Under the pieces are notes generated by a model. It was not told the origin of the DNA. It did no database searches and worked only from the letters and a program-made list of their open reading frames with translations. From NCBI RefSeq assembly GCF_000193735.1, contig NZ_AEPF01000010.1, positions 1 through 64,000 on the forward strand: a DNA stretch of 64,000 bases, in the 5' to 3' direction. Shown piece by piece: positions 52,301 through 60,039 of the stretch. The translations under genes and the position numbers were made by a program. Origin of the DNA: Neisseria sicca 4320 (GTDB lineage Bacteria > Pseudomonadota > Gammaproteobacteria > Burkholderiales > Neisseriaceae). Numbering within the stretch: position 1 is the stretch's first letter; every line of letters begins with the position of its first letter.

Positions 52301-53948
52301 TAACTCGGTCGGCTATTTTGGCGCATGGTACGACGAAGCCGTCAGCGGTACGACCAAAACGCTGAAACAGCGTCTTGTTGCCAAACACACGGTTGCCAAA
52401 GAAGTTAAATCCGTTCGCGGAATTATTGTTCAAGCGCGTTATCAGACGTCCGATGCCATCAAGGTTTCGGGCGTGAAGCTGGAACGCGGAACGGTAGCGA
52501 CCGACTGGACGCCTGCGCCTGAAGACAATGACGGTTTGCAGGAAATCAGCGGGACGGTTCAGGTTGTACAAAATACACTGGCCAAAGCGACGGGCGACAT
52601 TAAATCGCTTGGCGAGCGTATCACAACAGCCCAATCAACCGCTGACGGCAATAAAGCTACGGTACAAACCCATGCGAAAAGCATCAACGGCTTAGAAGCG
52701 CAATACACGGTCAAGGTTGACGTCAACGGTAAGGTAGCGGGCTACGGCTTGGCAACCACGCCGAGAAACGGCACGCCTGAAAGCAAATTCATTGTCAACG
52801 CCGACCGTTTCGGTATCGGCGCACCGGGCAAAGAAGATGCTTTTCCCTTTACGGTAGACACACAGCAAAACCGTGTCGGTGTGAACGGCGAGCTGGTGGT
52901 AAACGGCAAAGCCATCATCGACAGGCTTAATGTCGGCGATATTGACGGCAACAAAATCCGTGTCAACAGCATTGGTGCCAGTAGGATTATCGCAGGCAGT
53001 ATTGATTCGCGCGAAATCAGAGCGGCGGGCATTAACGCCGACCGCCTGAACGTGAATCATTTGTCGGCAATATCTTCGGATTTGGGGGATATTCGCGGCG
53101 GTAACTTGAATATCGGTAACGGTAATTTCACGGTGACGCCCGAAGGTATTTTGACGGCTAATAATGCGGTTATTCGCGGTCGCATTGAAGCCGATTCCGG
53201 GTATTTTAACGGGGTTATGAAAGCCTCCCATATCGAAGGCGACGTTTTCCGGGTACGTACTATGGAGCGCATAGGTAATATTTGGCGGGCTGAGTTCCCG
53301 GCTGAGGGGGTGCCGATGATGTGGCATATTGCAGGTACCGCACTGGTAGAAATGAATAAGAATCCGGCAAAACAGGATATTGCTAAACTAAGACTGAATG
53401 GAGTGAATATTCCTTTAGAATATAGTTCAATCATAACTAAACGTAGCATCTTAAATGATAAATATTCTACCGATTCAAAGAGTTTTCTTTCATATTCTTT
53501 TGGCTGGTATCCTGCCCAGGTAAGCGGCACGAATTTGATTGAGGTTCAGATTAATAGTGGATATTTTAAGGAGGATTATCCAGTTTTACAGACAGCTTAT
53601 ATAGTAAATAACGACCCATTGTATCATCGGCTCTCCCAGAATAAACGCTGGATAAGATACAAGGACGAGCATATACAAGATGGCGGCTCGTGGGAATCAT
53701 TGCCTTTGCCTCAGAACATACTGGGTATCAGGTTTAATGCCATCCACCAGCACAATACGGGCTACAAGTTTTATTACAAGATGGAACACTCTTTAGGTAT
53801 TGATGATATTGGTGTAGCCGGTAATGGTAATGTTGATACTGGCCTGAGTAGAGAATGGCAAACTCCTTTGCAATCGCCTGTATTAAAGTTTTACACGCAA
53901 AACAAATTTGTCATCTTGAGATATATTGACGTTCTGCAATATGTTTAA
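49389..53948 (+). CDS. Host-specificity/tail tip protein (gpJ-like)
   Basis: 1519 residues. The N-terminal ~420 are the gpJ hub (LQVQQSSQGLTLPVIYGRTRVAGNLIWYGDF, WRDKEKFDSL, GNIPDANPREIIRDLLTNQRYGCGFP). Fibronectin-like beta domains follow (about 640-850). At about 895-1045 is a copy of the extra domain found in the DUF2163 protein. Next come a coiled part and the repeat-rich DGNKIRVNSIGASRIIAGSIDSREIRAAGINADRLNV region. The last ~205 residues are encoded by noticeably AT-rich sequence and may be the receptor-binding tip. Confidence 0.9.
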   Translation: MGGKSSTITSAEERILSLQVQQSSQGLTLPVIYGRTRVAGNLIWYGDFVTIENKTTTQQGGKGGGGVKQVDIAYTYEAAVMLALCEGEIQGVGRIWRDKEKFDSLAQLRLTLMRGGDEQPLWTHLAQAKHQNQALNYSGTAYLCSPNYELTKSAQIYQHNFEVIGKLGYSGNIPDANPREIIRDLLTNQRYGCGFPVDSIGDTDRYSNYCRAVGIFLSPAYTEQGEAQRNISELLEQTNSAAVFSQGRLKIVPYGDGNYSGNGAVYVADNKALYDLTDDDFIVSGAEDPVSVERKTNADAFNQIQVEYLDRDNDYNVAIAEVKDQANIEQYGLRPKEAVKMHGICNSKVAQKVAQQLLQRALYVRNEYEFKLGWKYCLLEPMDIVTLTDAGLGLNKTPVRITEIEEDEEGVLSIKAEDYPVGVYTTSEYPTQPSLGYSADYNVSPGNAHAPVIFEAPLQLTGGEPQIWMATAGGDMWGGAEVWVSTDGDSYTRVGAVNHKARFGSLTAALPNGAVFDRTNTLSVEISAGQITGGTEQDSRDLLTLCYVDGEFLAYTNAELKGVGRYTLGNLTRGAYGSAIDSHAAGSQFARIDDTLFRYTVPRNWIGRTVWVKLVSYNVFSGGIQDLSSVPAYSYTIKGAPLGQIQNLRLTSSWAYGKEAVIVWDKLDGADTYDIEIYAGNSQRRLRAISGIVDNSYTYTQADMKADGGQMRDVVFKVRGRAVTSKTGNWAQIAAQNPQLQALQGIAIDSGLKQAFFTCQKPAEEDFAGIIIWVSENAAVPTTDANKVYDGAETFVTIAKCNGSPLEKGKTYHLRAAGYDSFGKDALKVSNSVAFTVYDVNTTDLSESNLNKSLRDKINLIDSNGTGSVNERIKNAKEDSKREVQTLSSKFDAFEVGGRNYALSTGNNAKVLAVSGNNQTKSVNIDVSPNLELKQGDNLIISCDIELTNATSPHAKPYPRIGAEFSVTYADNSVGYFGAWYDEAVSGTTKTLKQRLVAKHTVAKEVKSVRGIIVQARYQTSDAIKVSGVKLERGTVATDWTPAPEDNDGLQEISGTVQVVQNTLAKATGDIKSLGERITTAQSTADGNKATVQTHAKSINGLEAQYTVKVDVNGKVAGYGLATTPRNGTPESKFIVNADRFGIGAPGKEDAFPFTVDTQQNRVGVNGELVVNGKAIIDRLNVGDIDGNKIRVNSIGASRIIAGSIDSREIRAAGINADRLNVNHLSAISSDLGDIRGGNLNIGNGNFTVTPEGILTANNAVIRGRIEADSGYFNGVMKASHIEGDVFRVRTMERIGNIWRAEFPAEGVPMMWHIAGTALVEMNKNPAKQDIAKLRLNGVNIPLEYSSIITKRSILNDKYSTDSKSFLSYSFGWYPAQVSGTNLIEVQINSGYFKEDYPVLQTAYIVNNDPLYHRLSQNKRWIRYKDEHIQDGGSWESLPLPQNILGIRFNAIHQHNTGYKFYYKMEHSLGIDDIGVAGNGNVDTGLSREWQTPLQSPVLKFYTQNKFVILRYIDVLQYV

Positions 53949-53953
53949 CAAAC

Positions 53954-53974
53954 GCCCCGAAAGGGGCTTTTTTA
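53954..53974 (+). terminator. Hairpin with T-run after the tail tip gene
   Basis: GCCCC (53954-53958) and GGGGC (53963-53967) enclose a GAAA tetraloop and are followed by six T residues. Confidence 0.65.
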
Positions 53975-53985
53975 TGGAGATTTAA

Positions 53986-54282
53986 ATGGTTATCGCAATT
54001 AAGCATGAAATCGAAGACGAAATCACGGGGGCGGTTGCAAGCCACCATGTGATTGAGTATGTCAGTATCGACTACAAATACGGCAGCGCGACCGCGACGC
54101 TTAACGGCTATGTGTCCCAAAAGGCGTATGAAGCGGGTCGGAATCCGCTTTGCTCCCACTCGATTGCCGTCAACGTGCTGCCTGAAGAAGGCGAGGTATC
54201 CCGCGCATGGCTGTACGGCAAGGCGGTTGAGCAGGAGAACGAACAAAGCGTCTTTTCAGGCGCGGAACTGGTCGAAGCCTAA
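53986..54282 (+). CDS. Hypothetical phage protein between tail tip and tape measure (98 aa)
   Basis: A beta-rich sequence, AIKHEIEDEITGAVASHHVIEYVSIDYKYGSATATLNGYVSQKAYEAG, with a C-terminal acidic helix. No motif. GGAG lies before its start. It stands between two tail genes and is flanked on both sides by terminator-like hairpins, so it may form its own expression unit. Confidence 0.65.
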   Translation: MVIAIKHEIEDEITGAVASHHVIEYVSIDYKYGSATATLNGYVSQKAYEAGRNPLCSHSIAVNVLPEEGEVSRAWLYGKAVEQENEQSVFSGAELVEA

Positions 54283-54299
54283 TCTAAATTTGAAACCAC

Positions 54300-54326
54300 G
54301 CCCGTGATGATTCACGGGCTTTTTTA
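54300..54326 (+). terminator. Hairpin with T-run before the tape measure gene
   Basis: GCCCGTGA (54300-54307) and TCACGGGC (54312-54319) form a perfect stem with a TGAT loop and a T6 tail that runs into the next gene's start region. Confidence 0.7.
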
Positions 54327-54337
54327 TGGGCGGTCGT

Positions 54338-57300
54338 ATGAGCGATTTAGAAACCAAAATCAAGATAACCGTCGAGAACGGCACGGCTGCGGGTTTTAAT
54401 CAGGCAGCAAACTCTGCGTCGAATGCTTCCAAGCAGATTGAAAACGCTATCGGTCAGGTGCGATCAGAATTGACGCGCAGCTTTTCCGAAATGCAGAAAT
54501 CGATGGAAAAGGCGTTTGACGTTGATATGTCCGATTTTTCAGGCAGTATCGGCGACGGCAGGGAAAAGGTCAAAGCGTTAAACGCGGAGCTTGCCAAGAC
54601 GGAAAACGTCGCAGAACAGGCGGCGGGCGGGCTGGGTAAAATCGGCACGCTGTTGGCGGGATTTGCATCGGTGTCTTTTGCGAAATCCATGCTTGATACC
54701 GCCGACGCCATGCAGTCGATAAACAGCCAAGTTAGGCAGGTGGTGTCGTCTGAAAGCGAGTATTTGGCCGTCCAACGTCAGCTTTTGGATGTAGCGAACA
54801 ATACCCGTGCATCGCTTGAATCAACGTCGAGCCTGTACGTTTCGACAAGCCGTGCCTTGAAAGACTACGGCTACACGCAACAGGAAATCTTGCAATTTAC
54901 CGAAGCGACAAATAACGCGATGACAATCGGCGGTGTGGCAGCGCAACAGCAAGCGGCTGCGTTGATGCAGTTATCGCAGGCTTTGGGCAGCGGCGTATTG
55001 CAGGGCGACGAATTTAAATCCATTGCCGAAGCCGCCCCTATCCTGCTGGATACCATTGCGGAATATATGGGCAAATCCCGCGCTGAGATTAAAAAGCTGG
55101 GCAGCGAGGGACAACTGACGGCGGATGTGATTTTCAAAGCCATATCGGGCGCGTCGGAAAAATTTGGCGAGCAGGCGGCAAAAATGCCCATGACGATGGG
55201 TCAGGCTTTGACGGTGTTTTCGAACAACTGGCAAAGCATGGTCTCCAAGCTGCTGAACGACAGCGGCGCAATGAGCGGCATCGCCTCCATTATCAAAATG
55301 ATTGCGGATAACCTGAATTTGGTCGTCCCGATTATGGCGGGCTTTGCGGTTGCCATTGCCGCTGCGACGGCGCAGGTCATCGGCTTAAATGCTGCCATGC
55401 TTGCAAATCCGTTTGGGCTGGTTGCGGTTGCCATCGGCGCGGTTATCGGTTTGATTGCGCAGTTTGGCGATGAGATAGATGTTTTCGGCGGGGGCTGGTC
55501 GAATCTGCTTGACGTGATTCAGGCGGTTTGGCAGGCAATCACGGAAACCATCGGCGAAGCCATCGGCGCAATAAGGGAATGGTTTGACGGGCTGACGGGC
55601 TGGCTTGGCGAAAGCGTGGGCGGCTGGTCGGCTTTGTTCGAGCGTGTGATGGGCATCATATCAAGCGTCATCGGCGCATCGGTAAATGCCTTCGTGAACA
55701 CGTTTGCGACCGGCTGGATGCTGATTCGCGAAGCCGCCAACAATATGCCGCAATTCTTCGCCAATCTCGGCAAATCTATCGGCAACGTGTTTATCTCCGC
55801 GATTGAGTGGATGGTAAACAAGGCAATCGGCATGATTAACAGCATGATCGACTTTGCCAACAAAGCCGCGTCGATGGTCGGCGGTTCGGGCATTAAAAAG
55901 CTGGATAACGTCGACCTAAAAAGGATGGACGATGGCGGGCTTGGCGGTCGAATCTCTGACAGCATGTCAAAAGACCGTGTTGGAAGCGCAGTTGACAACA
56001 TCAAAGCCCGCGCTGCTCTGGTTCACGAACGAAAAGCCATGCGCGGCGGTGGTGGCGGAGGTGGGAGCATACCGAAATCCCGCGTCCCGTCAGGTGGTGG
56101 TGGTGGTAGTGGAGGTGGTGGAAGTGGTCGCAAAGGCGGCGGGCGTAAGGGCAGAAGCGGCGGCGGTCATGCCGGCGCAGCCAAAGACCCGATGCAGGCA
56201 TGGGAAGAAGAAATCAAAGCCCAAAAGCTGGCACACCGTGAAATGCAGCGAGACACGCTGAATCATCAAGAATGGGATTTGGCGCGGGAAGCCGCTTACT
56301 GGCGCGCGAAACTGGCAACGGTTGACGCAGGCAGTAAAACAGGCTTGAAACTGCGTGAGAAAATCCTGACCCTCGAAGACCAGCTATCCAAGCAATCGAC
56401 AGAAGCCAAAATCAATCAGGTGGCGGCATGGGAGAAGCTGGATAAGCACAAGCTGGATATGGAAAAGGACGCGGCAGACCAAGCCCTAGCCGCTGGGCGC
56501 ATTTCGCAACTCGAACGCCTAGACTTGGAAATCGAGTTTGAAAATCTCCGGTACCAAATCGCCTATGACGCATTGCAAGAACGGATCGCACTTGCCGAAC
56601 AAGACCCGACATACAGCCAATCAGCTATCGACAAGCTGAAACAGCAAATGGCGGAACTTGGGCAAGGTCACGAACGCGAGCAAACCAAGAATCAGGGCAA
56701 GCGTGAAAACCAACGCCGAAAAGATGCGCCCAACGTCATGGAAATGCTGCAAGACGGCGGGAAAAACGTTTGGGAAGAAGCACAGCAACAGATGGGGCAG
56801 GCTTTTTCTGCCATGCTGTCGAAGACGCAGAATTTCCGAACGGCGATGAATAACTTTTTCAAGAGTATGGGGCAAACCTTTATTCAGGAAATGGTTAGAA
56901 AGCCGATTGCGGGTATGTTACAGCGCATGGTTCAGGAATCAGCGATTTATAAGATGATTTTCGGGACTAAAGAGACGCTGGAAACGGCGGCTGCGGCTAA
57001 GACTGCGGCGACCAAAGCGACGGAAACGACGGCGGTCGTCGGTAGTAATGCCGTTCAAGCGGCGTCAGGTGCGGCGGCTTCTCAAGCGTCTATTCCGTAT
57101 GTCGGTCCTATTCTTGCCGTTGCAGCGATGGCGGCAATGATGGCGGCTGTAATGGGTTTGATGGGCGGTGGCGGCTCTTCAACAACCACGACTACAACGC
57201 GGATTCCATCGGCGGCTGGCGGCTGGGATATCCCGGCAGGCATCAACCCGCTGACCCAACTGCACGAAAACGAGATGGTCTTACCTGCGGAACACGCGCA

Positions 57301-57439
57301 GACAATCCGTGAAATGGCAGGTCAGTCAGGTGGCGATAACAGCACGATTATTATCAACACAACGGGCGGCGATTTTGTCCATAAAAAGGATATAGCGAAG
57401 CTGCTGAAACAGATGAATCGTGATTTTAAATTGGTGTAA
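54338..57439 (+). CDS. Tail tape measure protein
   Basis: 1033 residues. The tape-measure N-terminal domain is clear (VQRQLLDVANNTRASLESTSSLYVSTSRALKDYGYTQQEILQFTEATNNAMTIGG to MTMGQALTVFSNNWQSMVSKL). Hydrophobic segments follow near residues 325-380, then Gly-rich linkers and long charged helices. It sets tail length and may form the DNA channel. I chose the ATG at 54338 (GGCGG upstream); one at 54326 is possible. Its place after the tip protein is unusual. Confidence 0.92.
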   Translation: MSDLETKIKITVENGTAAGFNQAANSASNASKQIENAIGQVRSELTRSFSEMQKSMEKAFDVDMSDFSGSIGDGREKVKALNAELAKTENVAEQAAGGLGKIGTLLAGFASVSFAKSMLDTADAMQSINSQVRQVVSSESEYLAVQRQLLDVANNTRASLESTSSLYVSTSRALKDYGYTQQEILQFTEATNNAMTIGGVAAQQQAAALMQLSQALGSGVLQGDEFKSIAEAAPILLDTIAEYMGKSRAEIKKLGSEGQLTADVIFKAISGASEKFGEQAAKMPMTMGQALTVFSNNWQSMVSKLLNDSGAMSGIASIIKMIADNLNLVVPIMAGFAVAIAAATAQVIGLNAAMLANPFGLVAVAIGAVIGLIAQFGDEIDVFGGGWSNLLDVIQAVWQAITETIGEAIGAIREWFDGLTGWLGESVGGWSALFERVMGIISSVIGASVNAFVNTFATGWMLIREAANNMPQFFANLGKSIGNVFISAIEWMVNKAIGMINSMIDFANKAASMVGGSGIKKLDNVDLKRMDDGGLGGRISDSMSKDRVGSAVDNIKARAALVHERKAMRGGGGGGGSIPKSRVPSGGGGGSGGGGSGRKGGGRKGRSGGGHAGAAKDPMQAWEEEIKAQKLAHREMQRDTLNHQEWDLAREAAYWRAKLATVDAGSKTGLKLREKILTLEDQLSKQSTEAKINQVAAWEKLDKHKLDMEKDAADQALAAGRISQLERLDLEIEFENLRYQIAYDALQERIALAEQDPTYSQSAIDKLKQQMAELGQGHEREQTKNQGKRENQRRKDAPNVMEMLQDGGKNVWEEAQQQMGQAFSAMLSKTQNFRTAMNNFFKSMGQTFIQEMVRKPIAGMLQRMVQESAIYKMIFGTKETLETAAAAKTAATKATETTAVVGSNAVQAASGAAASQASIPYVGPILAVAAMAAMMAAVMGLMGGGGSSTTTTTTRIPSAAGGWDIPAGINPLTQLHENEMVLPAEHAQTIREMAGQSGGDNSTIIINTTGGDFVHKKDIAKLLKQMNRDFKLV

Positions 57440-57485
57440 GTGGCAGGTCGTCTGAAAGGGCGGCCTTTTTTATGGAGGTTTTTAA

Positions 57486-57971
57486 ATGAGCAAGTCTATT
57501 CAATGGCTTAAATACGCCTTTGAGCTTCGATTTCTTCCCGTTCGCTTTCAGCGTTGGTTGTTTGGCACGGGGACGCGGGCGGTTGAGTTTGTCAGCGGGT
57601 GTTCGATGATTGGTTATGCGCTGGTCTTTGCATTTTCGCCGAACGACATCTACAACTGGCCCATCTACTACAAGTTCAAAGACATTTCGGAACTGACGCT
57701 GATACTGGTATTCGGCGGCGTCGGCGTGTTGCAGTTGGCGGCAATGTACTGGCAGACATTCAAAGGGGAGGTTCTGTCAGGCTATATGTTGTTGATATCA
57801 GCTTTTATTTGGTATTTGACGGCATATGCGTTTTGGGCTGCCTATCCGCCTGCACATACAGGAATGGTCATCCCGCCCGTCTTGGCGTTCCTTTGCTTAC
57901 TCGCTGGCAATAACTCACTTAAATTCTTGTTTTCAGAGGATAAATTTAAACGAAAACAAAAGGGGGAATGA
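57486..57971 (+). CDS. Four-helix membrane protein of the lysis region (161 aa)
   Basis: About four membrane segments (GCSMIGYALVFAF, LTLILVFGGVGVLQLAAMYW, GYMLLISAFIWYLTAYAFW, PPVLAFLCLLAG) and a basic tail. GGAGG precedes the ATG. It overlaps the holin candidate by one or a few bases. It could be a holin, an antiholin or a membrane accessory. Confidence 0.65.
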   Translation: MSKSIQWLKYAFELRFLPVRFQRWLFGTGTRAVEFVSGCSMIGYALVFAFSPNDIYNWPIYYKFKDISELTLILVFGGVGVLQLAAMYWQTFKGEVLSGYMLLISAFIWYLTAYAFWAAYPPAHTGMVIPPVLAFLCLLAGNNSLKFLFSEDKFKRKQKGE

Positions 57972-58279
57972 TGCACGATTTTTTTCAATTCGGCTATCTG
58001 TTTGCCATAGGGGGCGGCATCGTCGGTAGCGTTTGGTCAAGTATGAAAGACCATGACGCACCTGTATCAAGCCTGTTCGAAGCCTTGATTTCGGCGGTTG
58101 CAGCGGCGGCAGTAGCAGAGCGGTTTTTGATGGTTAATCAAGTATGGACTTGCGCGGTAGCCGGTGCTTTTGTCGGCATCCTGACAGGTCATGCGATGGA
58201 TACCGTGAAAAGCCTAGCCCCAAGCATTATGACTAAATGGGTCAAGAAAACGGCGGGTAAATTCGTCGATAAAGATTAG
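57971..58279 (+). CDS. Putative holin (102 aa)
   Basis: Small protein with two or three membrane segments: FGYLFAIGGGIVGSVW, LISAVAAAAVAERF and VAGAFVGILTGHAM, and a Lys-rich C-terminus. It lies one gene before the endolysin. Two tandem ATG codons (57968 and 57971) occur, with GGGGG just upstream; I take the second because of spacing. Dual starts are known from holin genes, where they give holin and antiholin. Confidence 0.7.
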   Translation: MHDFFQFGYLFAIGGGIVGSVWSSMKDHDAPVSSLFEALISAVAAAAVAERFLMVNQVWTCAVAGAFVGILTGHAMDTVKSLAPSIMTKWVKKTAGKFVDKD

Positions 58280-58332
58280 TTCAACAACAGGTCGTCTGAA
58301 ATTCAGGCGAACTTTTTATTTGGAGATAAGAA

Positions 58333-58806
58333 ATGCAAATCACTGAACACTTTAGCTTAAAAGAACTGACACGAAGCGAAACAGCGCGTCGTTTAGGTCT
58401 TCAAAATACGCCCTCCTCTGCTGAAATGGCAAACATCCAATACACGGCGGAGCAGCTTGAAAAAATACGCGCTTATGTTGGGCGCGGAATTGTCGTAACT
58501 TCATGCTTTCGTAGTGAGCGTGTGAATAAGGCTGTCGGCGGCTCGCCAACGTCCGCCCACCGTTTCGGCTTGGCTGCTGACTGCGATGCCATCGGCTTAA
58601 CTTCTTTGGCGTTTGCGAAAGAAATCATCAAAATGCGTGACGAAGGGAAAATCACGTTCGACCAGTTGATTCTTGAGTTCCCGGAACGCGGGGATGGCGC
58701 ATGGGTTCATGTTGGTTTCCGCCGTAATAGCCCAATGCGTAACCAAATCATGACCGCAACCAAAAAAGGCGGGAAAACCGTCTATTTGCCCGGTCTGCAC
58801 GTTTAG
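58333..58806 (+). CDS. Endolysin, M15-family D-Ala-D-Ala/L-Ala-D-Glu peptidase
   Basis: 157 residues. MQITEHFSLKELTRSETARRLGLQNTPS opens the Peptidase_M15 domain. The zinc site is SAHRFGLAADCDA (SxHxxGxAxD) and WVHVGF supplies the last His. It has no signal or anchor sequence, so it depends on a holin. It cuts peptide bonds of peptidoglycan rather than the sugar chain. Confidence 0.9.
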   Translation: MQITEHFSLKELTRSETARRLGLQNTPSSAEMANIQYTAEQLEKIRAYVGRGIVVTSCFRSERVNKAVGGSPTSAHRFGLAADCDAIGLTSLAFAKEIIKMRDEGKITFDQLILEFPERGDGAWVHVGFRRNSPMRNQIMTATKKGGKTVYLPGLHV

Positions 58807-58815
58807 AGGTTGGGC

Positions 58816-58986
58816 ATGAATCCCGTTGATTTTGCAAAACAGAAAATCACGGAATGACAAGAAAAAAGCCGCGAAGCCAGCGAAAACGCAGACCTAGCGG
58901 CTTTTGAGTTTGCCGAACGTGAGATTAAAACCTATAAGGATATGTTGGAATTATGGTTCAAACGTTGCTTAGAAATTGGAAATTGA
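58816..58986 (+). pseudogene. Small phage ORF broken by an in-frame TGA
   Basis: ATG at 58816 gives MNPVDFAKQKITE and then TGA at 58855-58857. The same frame goes on with QEKSREASENADLAAFEFAEREIKTYKDMLELWFKR to a stop at 58984, 56 codons in all. Continuity of the acidic-helical pattern on both sides suggests a former Trp codon (TGG to TGA). Its end overlaps the i-spanin start. Confidence 0.55.
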
Positions 58987-59297
58987 TTGCGGTTTTAGTT
59001 GTTTTTGCAATCATCATCGGTGCTTGGCAAGCCGACCGCAAAGCGGAATATCGGCGCGGTCGCGATGAAATGGCTGCTGAAATTTCAGGTCGTCTGAAAG
59101 ATGCCGCGATTGAAAAAGCTAAAGAAGACCGCGAAACCTCTACTGTATATCAGGCAGGAAAAGCGGTGCGCGAGGGAAAAGAAAGGATTAGATATGTTCA
59201 AATGCCTAAAATTATTGAAAAAACTGTCTATCGGAATACCTGTCTTGATTCTGATGGGTTGTCAGTCATCAACGCCGCCATTGCCGACGGCGATTAA
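58953..59297 (+). CDS. Rz-like inner-membrane spanin (i-spanin)
   Basis: 114 residues. An N-terminal anchor (LIAVLVVFAIIIGAW) is followed by a periplasmic coiled coil (EYRRGRDEMAAEISGRLKDAAIEKAKEDRETSTVYQAGKAVREGKERI). It joins with the outer-membrane spanin to fuse the membranes after the wall is cut. It directly follows the endolysin region. An uptake 12-mer lies inside the gene (59087-59098). Confidence 0.85.
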   Translation: MVQTLLRNWKLIAVLVVFAIIIGAWQADRKAEYRRGRDEMAAEISGRLKDAAIEKAKEDRETSTVYQAGKAVREGKERIRYVQMPKIIEKTVYRNTCLDSDGLSVINAAIADGD

Positions 59298-59454
59298 ACC
59301 ACCTGCCGATTTGGTGCAGCCATGCCCCAAACTGCCTAAACTTGAGGGCGGAACAGGGGCGGAGATACTGCCGTGGTCGTTACAGGTCGTCCATCTGTAT
59401 AATGATTGCAAGGCACGGCACAAGGCATTGTCCGAACTGTCAATTAAAAGTTGA
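59194..59454 (+). CDS. Rz1-like outer-membrane spanin lipoprotein, nested in the +1 frame
   Basis: 86 residues starting MFKCLKLLKKLSIGIPVLILMGCQSSTPPLP, a lipoprotein signal with Cys in LMGC and then a Pro-rich mature part. AAAGGA precedes the ATG at 59194. The first 104 bases overlap the i-spanin gene in a different frame, the classic embedded Rz/Rz1 design. Confidence 0.82.
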   Translation: MFKCLKLLKKLSIGIPVLILMGCQSSTPPLPTAIKPPADLVQPCPKLPKLEGGTGAEILPWSLQVVHLYNDCKARHKALSELSIKS

Positions 59455-59477
59455 CAGTCTCATCAAATATAAAGCAA

Positions 59478-59503
59478 AGACCGTCTGAAATCTCAGACGG
59501 TCT
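59478..59503. terminator. Bidirectional terminator between spanins and leftward genes
   Basis: AGACCGTCTGA (59478-59488) and TCAGACGGTCT (59493-59503) form a perfect stem. Its core CCGTCTGAA is close to the meningococcal-type uptake sequence rather than the GTCGTCTGAA dialect seen elsewhere. Confidence 0.75.
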
Positions 59504-59507
59504 ATCC

Positions 59508-59717
59508 TCATTTGCATACCACATAACCCATCAATATGAGCCATTGTTGGTGCGGCATACTTGCGTAACTTTTTTGTTTTGGGCTTGCCTCCCATCGTTG
59601 CGCGGTCGCTAAGGATACCTTTGTTATATTGGCGACATCTTGTTGCGTCAGGCCGTATTGTTGGCGCAATGCCTTGAGGTTCGCAGGCGTATAGCCTAAT
59701 TCGGCGTTATCAATCAT
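59508..59717 (-). CDS. HTH (XRE-like) regulator (69 aa)
   Basis: NLKALRQQYGLTQQDVANITKVSLATAQRWEASPKQKSYASMPHQQW is a lambda-repressor-type helix-turn-helix. It overlaps the upstream gene by eight bases, so the two are co-expressed. Together they could be a small toxin-antitoxin or regulator pair, but the partner gene has no recognised toxin motif. Confidence 0.75.
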   Translation of the reverse strand: MIDNAELGYTPANLKALRQQYGLTQQDVANITKVSLATAQRWEASPKQKSYASMPHQQWLILMGYVVCK

Positions 59718-59982
59718 CTATAAGCTCCCGTGTGGGTGTGATTAGCTCATCTACTACCCGATGTAATGCCTCGAACTTAGGCTGCTGCAAAGCGCGCAAA
59801 TCGGCAAATAAGTCGATAAGCTCGTCATCGTGTCCTTTGCTGATAGCCTGTTTGATTTGCGAGAGCAAAGATAAATAGTCCTGCTCCCATTTATGCGCCC
59901 ACTCGTGCGCCATTTCGCGGCGCGACTTTCGTTTATGGTTCTTTTTGAGCCGCTCGGTGATGCTTGTTCGGTTTTTTGCCAT
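59710..59982 (-). CDS. Hypothetical helical protein paired with the HTH gene (90 aa)
   Basis: A very basic N-terminus (MAKNRTSITERLKKNHKRKSRREMAHEWAHKW) is followed by acidic helices (DDELIDLFADLRALQQPKFEALHRVVDELI). AGGAGG lies a few bases upstream of the start. No domain recognised. It precedes and overlaps the HTH regulator. Confidence 0.6.
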   Translation of the reverse strand: MAKNRTSITERLKKNHKRKSRREMAHEWAHKWEQDYLSLLSQIKQAISKGHDDELIDLFADLRALQQPKFEALHRVVDELITPTRELIDD

Positions 59983-60000
59983 ATCGTCCTCCTATAAAAC

Positions 60001-60031
60001 AAAAGCCGCTTGAGTAAAGCAGGCGGCTTTT
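60001..60031. terminator. Terminator between leftward accessory genes
   Basis: AAAAGCCGC (60001-60009) and GCGGCTTTT (60023-60031) form the stem with T-rich sequence on both sides. It follows the 113-residue gene on the minus strand. Confidence 0.7.
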
Positions 60032-60039
60032 ATTTTTAT

